Below are positions 32,492 to 38,288 of a stretch of 38,288 bases of DNA, in pieces. Within the stretch, counting starts at the first letter, position 1, and every line of letters begins with the position of its first letter. The notes beneath the pieces are model-generated. The model did not search any database, was not told where the DNA came from, and worked only from the letters and a program-made list of their open reading frames with translations. A program made the translations under genes and the position numbers. The stretch comes from Crocosphaera sp. GTDB taxonomy: Bacteria > Cyanobacteriota > Cyanobacteriia > Cyanobacteriales > Microcystaceae. Where the stretch lies: the NCBI GenBank assembly GCA_030065735.1, contig JASJDD010000006.1, positions 1 through 38,288 of the forward strand, given 5' to 3'.

Positions 32492-34156
32492 ATGGTTTGG
32501 CAAACGGGCCAAAAATTACAGGGAGGAAAATACGAAATTATCAAAGTCTTGGGACGAGGAGGGTTTGGTATCACTTACCATGCGCGACACATAGAACTTG
32601 ATACAGAAGTTGTGATCAAAACCCCTGATCTGCTGCAAAAACAAGACATCGAGTATGAACAATATGTACAGCAATTTCAAGAGGAAGCCCAAAGATTAGC
32701 CAAATTTTCGGCTAAACCTCATCCTCACATTGTTAAAGTTCGAGATTATTTCCTAGAGGACACATTACCCTGTTTAGTGATGGATTTTATCAGGGGACAA
32801 ACTTTGATGGAGATCATCAAAAATCAAGGGCGTTTGTCAGAAGCGCAATGTTTAATCTATATTCGTCAAATTGGGAAAGCGTTAGAAACCATCCATCAAG
32901 CAAAAATGGTGCATCGAGATACTCATCCTGGCAATATTATGATTCAAGATGGTGAAGCGATTTTGATTGATTTTGGCATCGCTAAGAACATTATTCCTGC
33001 CACTCATAGTATTACAAGTAACGCAGCCAACCCTAGTTTTGCACCCTACGAACAAATTTATAGAGGCAGCAAGGAACGTGAATACACCATTGATGTTTAT
33101 ACCCTTGCTGCTACTTTTTACTACGCTGTGACAGCAAAACGTCCCACTCCTTCAATGCAAAGAAAACTAGATGATAAGAGTATTCTAATTCCTCCTCAAC
33201 AAATTAATGGTCAACTGAGTGAACATATTAACGAGGCTATTCTGGAGGGAATGGCATTAGAAAAAGAAGATCGTCCCCAGTCCATGTCAGCATGGCTTCA
33301 GTTATTAGAAACCCCTCAAACGCCTCCTTCTGTTGCGCCAGAGTATAAACCTCGAATACCTGTTGCCTCACCATATTTAATGAAAAGGACTAACCTAGGG
33401 CCATTAAGTAAACAAGAGAATGTTACTAATACTCGCAAGGTTCCCTTTATAAGATTAACAAGAAAACTTTGGGGAATCCTCATTGTTATCTTTGTATCGT
33501 ATAGTCTTTATGGTCTGACGTTAGGAGTAACAACGTTAATACCTTGGTGGATAAAAATTGGGGCTGGAGTTGGGGCTGTAAAATGGATTAAGGAGGAGGC
33601 GATAATTCCAGCAATAGTTGTGGTTTTGATTGGAGCAATACCCTTGATTGGGGTTAAGTCTGTGGCCTTAATTATAGGTGTTGCCTTTGCTCTTGCTCTA
33701 TTATTGTCTCTGCATGAACCCGCTACCGATTATGAATGGATCGTTTGGACTTTGGATGGAATTATGGCTGTAGCAATAGTTTGGTCTATAACTGTGTTTG
33801 GGTGGACACCTATAGTTTGGCCTTTATTTGTAGTTGGGGCTATATCGACCATCATGACTATAGCTTGGCGTGTTGGCCAATCTATGGGGTCTTATGTGAA
33901 TGAAGGTTTAGCGTGGTTTGCAGTTGGGACTTGGGCGACAGTTGGTGCTTGGACTATGGTTGAGACTGGCTGGGGACCTTGGGTTTTGACTTGGGGCGCG
34001 GCCTGGGTTGTGGTCGGACTTGGGGCTGAAAATTACGCTCGAATATACCTATTTTGGGAAAATATTAACCGTCGTCATTACTTTTCAATCCTTTCAGGTG
34101 TTAGTTTAAGTGGTATGGGTTTAGGTTATTTAATCGGTTGGTTAATTAGAATGTAG
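32492..34156 (+). CDS. Ser/Thr protein kinase with multi-pass C-terminal domain
   Basis: A 554-residue protein. The kinase domain (~14-272) has the Gly loop GRGGFGIT (21-28), Lys43, HRDTHPGN (141-148), DFG 160-162 and FAPYEQIY. His145 stands where HRDxKxxN has Lys. After a ~45-residue linker there are about seven to eight hydrophobic segments (from ~325 to the end), rich in Trp and Gly (WIVWTLDGIMAVAIVWSITV and others). This suggests a membrane-sensing kinase. ATG 32492 is used; an overlapping ATG at 32486 is out of frame. It lies downstream of the hairpin array, which may be its 5' untranslated region. Confidence 0.88.
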   Translation: MVWQTGQKLQGGKYEIIKVLGRGGFGITYHARHIELDTEVVIKTPDLLQKQDIEYEQYVQQFQEEAQRLAKFSAKPHPHIVKVRDYFLEDTLPCLVMDFIRGQTLMEIIKNQGRLSEAQCLIYIRQIGKALETIHQAKMVHRDTHPGNIMIQDGEAILIDFGIAKNIIPATHSITSNAANPSFAPYEQIYRGSKEREYTIDVYTLAATFYYAVTAKRPTPSMQRKLDDKSILIPPQQINGQLSEHINEAILEGMALEKEDRPQSMSAWLQLLETPQTPPSVAPEYKPRIPVASPYLMKRTNLGPLSKQENVTNTRKVPFIRLTRKLWGILIVIFVSYSLYGLTLGVTTLIPWWIKIGAGVGAVKWIKEEAIIPAIVVVLIGAIPLIGVKSVALIIGVAFALALLLSLHEPATDYEWIVWTLDGIMAVAIVWSITVFGWTPIVWPLFVVGAISTIMTIAWRVGQSMGSYVNEGLAWFAVGTWATVGAWTMVETGWGPWVLTWGAAWVVVGLGAENYARIYLFWENINRRHYFSILSGVSLSGMGLGYLIGWLIRM

Positions 34157-34213
34157 GGTGGGCAAAGCCAGAATTTAGCTCAATTAATCTAGAATATAAA
34201 TATCTTGCCCACC
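34157..34213. repeat. Long-loop GGTGGGCAA/TTGCCCACC hairpin
   Basis: GGTGGGCAA (34157-34165) and TTGCCCACC (34205-34213) are perfect 9-base arms around a 39-base loop, directly after the kinase stop and before the hepT remnant on the other strand. It is the fourth member of the hairpin type seen at 21932, 26058 and 29785. Confidence 0.55.
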
Positions 34214-34336
34214 TTAGTTATTTTCTTGATTTTCAGTTAATTTCGTCAGTAACGGCTCAATCATTGACTGTAAAATAGGTAAATCGTGCTTAACTGTTTC
34301 CCAAAGGACATCTAACTTAAGTACAAAATATTGATG
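34214..34336 (-). pseudogene. HepT-like (HEPN) C-terminal remnant
   Basis: The minus strand encodes HQYFVLKLDVLWETVKHDLP, then ILQSMIEPLLTKLTENQ, ending at TAA 34214-34216. This is the C-terminal third of a DUF86/HepT protein, including the H-x-Y part of RX4HXY. The homology stops exactly at the edge of repeat D (34337), whose sequence continues the frame as KRIWY. The N-terminal two thirds and any MNT partner are missing. It is inactive. Confidence 0.65.
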
Positions 34337-34383
34337 ATACCAAATCCGCTTTAGATACCCCCCTTAACAACTTGATAGATTAA
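34337..34383 (+). repeat. Dispersed repeat family D, copy 2
   Basis: The segment begins ATACCAAATCCGCTTTAG and ends TTGATAGATTAA, matching 1275-1321 at roughly 38 of 47 positions. It truncates the hepT-like remnant on its left. It is followed by CTCCTGCC repeats and then a MITE B right-end relic (34441-34454). Between 34157 and 34454 nothing else is seen. Confidence 0.6.
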
Positions 34384-34454
34384 CAATTGAAAACCCTCCT
34401 GCCTCCTGCCTTACCTAACCAGCTAGTTTACAACTCAAATAGAAACGCTATATC

Positions 34455-34898
34455 ATGTCCAACATCATTCAATCAATCAAGGCAATAATAGCTAAACATC
34501 AACACAAAGTCCGTCAAAAACAGTTTCTAGAAGCTGTAATGGGTGCTTGTGCTTTATTAGCTGTTGCTGATGGTAACATTGATTTTGCTGAGTTAATGGC
34601 ACGGGATTATATCCTAGATCATGTTGAACAACTTCAGGTATTTGATGCTAATGAAGCAGCAGAGATTTTTCGTATCAAAGCGGAAGCTTTACAAAATAAT
34701 TATCAACAAGAAAAAACACAAATTCTCAAATTAATTACCCCTTATACCCAAGATAGAGAGTTAGCACCCTTATTATTAAAAATCTGTTTAGTTATTGCTA
34801 AAGCAGATAGGAAATTAACATCGTCTGAACAAGAAATAATCAATGAATTAAAACAAATATTAGAGATAAACGACTTAGAATTTATAACTGATAACTGA
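34455..34898 (+). CDS. TerB-like helical protein
   Basis: A 147-residue all-helical protein with two TerB-type half repeats. The first has ACALLAVADGNIDFAELMAR (~31-50) and the second CLVIAKADRKLTSSEQEIIN (~111-130), each with the A-x-A-D-G/R acidic loop that binds metal in TerB. In tellurite-resistance and stress systems such proteins act at the membrane; the role here is unknown. It starts three bases after a MITE B relic, so its promoter region consists largely of repeat sequence. No Shine-Dalgarno is evident. Confidence 0.75.
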   Translation: MSNIIQSIKAIIAKHQHKVRQKQFLEAVMGACALLAVADGNIDFAELMARDYILDHVEQLQVFDANEAAEIFRIKAEALQNNYQQEKTQILKLITPYTQDRELAPLLLKICLVIAKADRKLTSSEQEIINELKQILEINDLEFITDN

Positions 34899-34947
34899 TA
34901 ACTGATAATTGATAACTGGTTACTGATAACTGACTACTGATAACTTT
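34884..34947. repeat. Heptameric short tandem repeat (TGATAAC type)
   Basis: A run of TGATAAC with variants (TGATAAT, TGGTTAC, TGACTAC) covers the 3' end and stop region of the TerB-like gene; at least its last two to three codons (ITDN) derive from it. The same heptamer appears in the sufB-sufC gap (about 4272-4300). Such STRRs are common in cyanobacteria. Confidence 0.7.
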
Positions 34948-34948
34948 A

Positions 34949-35926
34949 TCAAATTTTAGGAGATTGCAGCATTGTTGTTTGTAAAATAAACCAAGGAATC
35001 TTAATATCTGGAATGAAAGAAGCATACTGTTTTAAAGCAGGGATGGCAAAGGGTAAAATAAAGCGGAGGGAACGTAAAGAAACGGGACATTTTCCCTTTT
35101 CATCCACAATGTTATACCGTTGTGCTAATTCAGCAATAATCTGTACTTTTCCGGTTAGTTTCATGGTATTGTTTTCAGCAGCTAAAGCAGCAATAACCCT
35201 CCCAGTCAACAGAGGGGTTTCCCAATTATAATAATCGTCAAACGTCGCAGTTTCTGGTTTATTGTTATCTTGACTATTCATCTGTTGAGAAAACTCAAAC
35301 ATTTGTTCAGTTCCCACAATACCTGGCCATAAAGAAAGGGAAGTAATATTATTAGCTTTTAACTCCACTGCCATATCTGCGGCCAAGCGATCGCAAGCTG
35401 CTTTTCCTACTCCATAAGCTGCCCCAAATATATAAGATAATCCACCCCAAGAAGAAATAGTACAAATCAGTCCTTGTTGACGCTGACTCATCAAACGGGC
35501 TGCAAAAATACTCGCAACATAGTGACTACGAAGACCCACATTATTAATAGCATCCCATAAATTAGGGTCATGTTTCCAGAAGGGTTGACCATAAGCATTC
35601 CTAATGGCTTTTACCCCTGAAAAAACATTATTAACTAAGATATCCAGTTGTCCATTTTGTTCATTTTTAATGCGTTCAAATAATAACCGAACTTGTTCAT
35701 CTTCACTATGATCAACTTGAACCGCAATACAGTTTCCTCCCGCTTCGTTAACTGCTGTTTGGGTTTCCAATAAAGTGCCTGAAAGGTTATCACTAGATTC
35801 ATTGTTTAGGGTTCGTCCAGTAATATAAACGGTTGCTCCGGCTTCTCCTAAACCGATGGCAATACCTTTACCAATCCCTCTGGTTGCGCCGGTGACTAAA
35901 GCGACTTTTCCTTTTAAATTTGTCAT
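34949..35926 (-). CDS. SDR-family oxidoreductase (DHRS1-like)
   Basis: A 325-residue short-chain dehydrogenase/reductase. The NAD(P) motif TGATRGIG is at 13-20, NNVFSG follows the fourth strand, the catalytic Ser lies in TISSWGG, and the YxxxK pair is in YGVGKAACDR. The product after that (LSLWPGIVGTEQM) is typical. The extra ~75-residue C-terminus (LTGRVIAALAAENNTMKLTG and beyond) matches the DHRS1-like subgroup, whose members reduce carbonyls or steroids; the substrate here is unknown. It is convergent with the TerB-like gene. Confidence 0.88.
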   Translation of the reverse strand: MTNLKGKVALVTGATRGIGKGIAIGLGEAGATVYITGRTLNNESSDNLSGTLLETQTAVNEAGGNCIAVQVDHSEDEQVRLLFERIKNEQNGQLDILVNNVFSGVKAIRNAYGQPFWKHDPNLWDAINNVGLRSHYVASIFAARLMSQRQQGLICTISSWGGLSYIFGAAYGVGKAACDRLAADMAVELKANNITSLSLWPGIVGTEQMFEFSQQMNSQDNNKPETATFDDYYNWETPLLTGRVIAALAAENNTMKLTGKVQIIAELAQRYNIVDEKGKCPVSLRSLRFILPFAIPALKQYASFIPDIKIPWFILQTTMLQSPKI

Positions 35927-36000
35927 ATTTCTTGTTTATTTTTGAAGATTTGAAAGGAATTGAAGGAGGGAAAAAATTAAGAATTAAGAAACAATTCAAT

Positions 36001-36051
36001 TCTACATTCTAAATTCTACATTCTAAATTCTAAATTCTAAATTCTACATTT
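36001..36051. repeat. Heptameric short tandem repeat (CTAAATT/CTACATT)
   Basis: Seven consecutive heptamers alternate between CTACATT and CTAAATT in the 167-base gap between the SDR gene and the subtilase gene. It is a typical cyanobacterial STRR with no coding content. The copy number is likely to vary between strains. Confidence 0.8.
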
Positions 36052-36093
36052 CCCTCCATCACCTTATCAGATAATATTGCTATTCAACCCCTC

Positions 36094-37851
36094 CTAAGAC
36101 TTCTTACTGGCTAAACAAGCGAGGCCAACACAAAGAAAAGCATTAACCCCTAAAAACGCCCTAGAAACCTCTAGAGAGGGCATTGCCCACACCGCAGGGG
36201 ACATAATAGCATGAACCGTTAAACAAGCTGCTACCCCTAAGCTAGTGCCAATGGCAAACCATTTCCAGCTAGGATGACCTAACAAAATAGCAATTAAGAC
36301 AAACGGCACTAAAACGCTGGCTAAAAAGGGATTTAAAGAGGCTGTCCCTTCGATAGAATTAGCTAATTCTGGAATAGAACTTCCCATGACACGAAACGGC
36401 CATTGAGGTAAGTCAAAAATATAAATCCCTTGTAAGAAAAATAAACCAGAACTTCCTAACACTAAACCCCAGTTAAAGGGACTGGTGAAAGAGAAAGGGA
36501 AATAGTTGCGTAACAAGAACGCAAGTAAATAAGACCCCAACACCATTAAGAGTTTGGGTAACAATGCAACCATGCCACCATCTACCCAAAAACGGGGGTT
36601 TAAATAGCCACTATCCCGTAACCAACGGAAGAAGTCACGAAAGGTAATTTTCCCCTTGAGGGCGAGTTTAACGGCTTCTCCTGCGTCTAATTGACCGGCA
36701 CCGTAATAGTTAAAGGTATCGTCTTCAACTTTACGAGAGGACTGGGTTAAGACTGCTAAAATTTCATTGGGTTCTTTGACTCCTGTCGCTTTAATTAAGG
36801 CAGCAACTCCAGCCACATGAGGGGCGGCCATACTGGTTCCTTGGAACCCTGAAAATACCGTTTCCCCTGTACTGGGATCGATGGTTTCTTGGAGAATTTT
36901 ACCGCTTTCGCTACCACCAGGCGCGGAAATATCAACCCCGGCACCATAATTGGAATAAGGTGCTTTTTGGCCGGCTGCATCAAGGGCCGAAACACTGATC
37001 ACTTTAGGATATCTGGCCGGGTAAGAGGCTGCATTTTGGTTACTGTTGCCGGCTGCTGCAATAATCACCACACCTTTATCATAGGCGTAGTCAATGGCAT
37101 CTTTCATCACCTGACTTTCGCCACCTCCCCCTAAACTCATGTTAATGATATCGGCCCCATTATCCGCAGCAAAGCGAATGGCATCAGCAATGTCAGAGAC
37201 GCTTCCTCCTCCTTGAGCGGATAGCACTTTTAAGGGCATAATTTTGGCATGGTAGGCAACACCGGCTACGCCATAATTATTATTGGTAGACTGGGCGATG
37301 GTTCCAGCAACGTGGGTGCCGTGACCATGATCATCGGACGCATCCTTGCGATCATTCACAAAGTCATAACCTGGAACAAATTCGGTTTGCCGTAAGTCGG
37401 GAACTCGACTAACTCCGCTATCGATAACCGCAACAGTGATTCCTTCCCCTTTGGTTTCTTCCCACGCCCTTTCCACATGGATATTATGCAAGTTCCATTG
37501 TTTACTATAGTCAGGATCGTTGGGGGCTTCTAAAGCATGATAAATGTAGTTGGGTTCGATATAATCGACATACTGTTTTAAGGGAGAGTGTTTAAGACTG
37601 TTTAATAGTTCTTTGTTCCCTGCAAGGGTATAAATGTGTTCGTCGATCGCATAGATGCTATTAAGACTTAGGTTTCTGTTGTAGTTAGTGGCGATCGCTT
37701 CTAGTTGTTGACTGAGGGTGGTGGTGGAAACATCTTCACGGAAATTAACAATAATTGACTCATAGTTGCCTTGGGTTGCCAACCCTTTAAAATTGGTTAG
37801 CGCAACCCATAAGCCCACGATAAATAAAATGAGGAATAAAAGTTTTTTCAT
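36094..37851 (-). CDS. S8 subtilisin-like protease with multi-pass C-terminal domain
   Basis: A 585-residue protein. Signal peptide or anchor is at ~3-20, followed by an inhibitor-I9-like propeptide (~30-105). The catalytic domain carries Asp144 (AVIDSGV), His177 (DDHGHGTHVAG), oxyanion Asn269 (AAAGNSN) and Ser340 (GFQGTSMAAPH), so the triad is complete. After ~400 come about four hydrophobic helices (430-450, 462-478, 505-525, 532-550) and a final one near 566-580. The protease should face the periplasm while tethered to the membrane. Multi-pass anchoring is unusual for S8 enzymes. Substrate is unknown. Confidence 0.9.
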   Translation of the reverse strand: MKKLLFLILFIVGLWVALTNFKGLATQGNYESIIVNFREDVSTTTLSQQLEAIATNYNRNLSLNSIYAIDEHIYTLAGNKELLNSLKHSPLKQYVDYIEPNYIYHALEAPNDPDYSKQWNLHNIHVERAWEETKGEGITVAVIDSGVSRVPDLRQTEFVPGYDFVNDRKDASDDHGHGTHVAGTIAQSTNNNYGVAGVAYHAKIMPLKVLSAQGGGSVSDIADAIRFAADNGADIINMSLGGGGESQVMKDAIDYAYDKGVVIIAAAGNSNQNAASYPARYPKVISVSALDAAGQKAPYSNYGAGVDISAPGGSESGKILQETIDPSTGETVFSGFQGTSMAAPHVAGVAALIKATGVKEPNEILAVLTQSSRKVEDDTFNYYGAGQLDAGEAVKLALKGKITFRDFFRWLRDSGYLNPRFWVDGGMVALLPKLLMVLGSYLLAFLLRNYFPFSFTSPFNWGLVLGSSGLFFLQGIYIFDLPQWPFRVMGSSIPELANSIEGTASLNPFLASVLVPFVLIAILLGHPSWKWFAIGTSLGVAACLTVHAIMSPAVWAMPSLEVSRAFLGVNAFLCVGLACLASKKS

Positions 37852-37953
37852 GGCGATGACCTTGTATACTAGGGTCTGATGGTTTTAAGGATAGCGTAAA
37901 AATTGATAATAATAAGCTATTAAGCGGTAAACATTTATCGTTTTAGCTTAAAT

Positions 37954-38021
37954 CTCGAAAGAAGCCCCACGCCGTAAACACTACGAGAAAAACTACGTTT
38001 CGGCGTGGGATGAATTTCGAG
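37954..38021. other. Two-level stem-loop upstream of tnpB
   Basis: Outer arms CTCGAAA/TTTCGAG (37954-37960, 38015-38021) and inner arms CCCACGCCG/CGGCGTGGG (37966-37974, 38001-38009) are perfect, with a 26-base apical loop. CCCACG/CGTGGG hairpins of this kind mark ends of IS200/IS605 elements in cyanobacteria, more often the right end. Here it lies 80 bases before tnpB, so it may be this element's left end or a relic of a neighbouring one. Confidence 0.5.
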
Positions 38022-38100
38022 CAATAAATTAACCCGCGTAGCGTCCACATTAGACAAACCTATGCTAGCATACTTTATAGAAAACCCAGTTAACTCTAAT

Positions 38101-38288
38101 ATGCTCAAGGTCGTCAAAGTAAGGCTATATCCCAATACAGAGCAAAAGCAGTTACTAGAGCAAAGCTTTGGTAACTGCCGATGGTTGTGGAATTATTGCC
38201 TGAACTTGATGAACCAAACGTATATAGATACAGGGAAGGGATTGTCAGGATATGAGGTTAAAAAACTGATACCTCAGTTAAAACAAGA
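38101..38288 (+). CDS. tnpB: IS200/IS605-type TnpB (OrfB), 3' end outside window
   Basis: The first 62 residues of a TnpB/OrfB protein are read from ATG 38101 to the window edge: VVKVRLYPNTEQKQLLEQSF, then GNCRWLWNYCLNLMNQTY, the standard N-terminus of this RNA-guided nuclease family. The RuvC-like core and zinc finger would lie beyond the window, so intactness cannot be judged. No tnpA is seen upstream, so the element may be of the tnpB-only (IS1341) type. Confidence 0.9.
   Translation, partial: MLKVVKVRLYPNTEQKQLLEQSFGNCRWLWNYCLNLMNQTYIDTGKGLSGYEVKKLIPQLKQ

Noticed and set aside
37935-38135. Minus-strand 66-codon frame at the window end
   Set aside because: It runs through the stem-loop and the antisense of tnpB and shows no protein-like features.
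1-38288. tRNA or rRNA genes
   Set aside because: No cloverleaf with a GTTCRA-type T arm and CCA-proximal stem, and no rRNA-like conserved segment, was recognised in the intergenic regions.

Overview
The window looks like a chromosomal segment of a low-GC unicellular cyanobacterium of the Crocosphaera/Cyanothece type. This is inferred from dispersed HIP1 octamers (GCGATCGC), a divergent sufR-sufB pair with a SufR-type operator, a Ycf46-like AAA ATPase, cyanobacterium-restricted small families (DUF2949, DUF2887, DUF6887), heptameric short tandem repeats and many miniature mobile repeats. Species cannot be fixed from sequence alone.

Layout. 1-3.3 kb: the 3' part of a DUF2079 membrane protein, two small cyanobacterial proteins, ndk, and a DUF2887 remnant cut by a MITE-like element. 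3.4-6.7 kb: sufC and sufB on the minus strand, divergent from the repressor gene sufR; sufD and sufS are not in the window. 6.7-8.2 kb: two toxin-antitoxin (TA) modules (PIN/Phd and HigBA). 8.5-15 kb: an SH3-domain membrane protein, Ycf46, a DUF4351 (Rpn-like) protein, an MscS channel and an exported caspase-like protein with an EF-hand. 15.1-18 kb: gene debris around a 1.86 kb insertion sequence with 21-bp inverted repeats, whose two transposase frames join at an 11-A run; a 5'-truncated AraC regulator lies against its right end. 18.3-23.7 kb: housekeeping genes (methyltransferase, LapA-like protein, aroQ, a 47-residue protein, an orphan sugar-ABC permease, pgk, a universal stress protein).

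23.9-26.4 kb is a dense TA island: MntA/HepT, a RelB/RelE-like pair and a three-gene HicBA operon, with a Uma2 fragment and a small membrane-protein gene broken by one in-frame stop. carB follows, then a BrnT/BrnA/DUF6887 operon whose antitoxin C-terminus has been rewritten by a 265-bp MITE. The pre-insertion gene can be reconstructed, and a 98% identical MITE lies at 19.2 kb. 31-34.2 kb holds two Ser/Thr kinases with non-canonical catalytic loops, separated by four tandem ~85-bp units that each encode the same nested stem-loop. The window ends with a HepT remnant, a TerB-like protein, an SDR oxidoreductase, a subtilase with a multi-pass C-terminal domain, and the start of an IS200/IS605-type tnpB.

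The two features most worth following up are the structured tandem array between the kinases and the set of MITE families that have edited or truncated genes here (DUF2887, brnA, possibly a double-glycine peptide).
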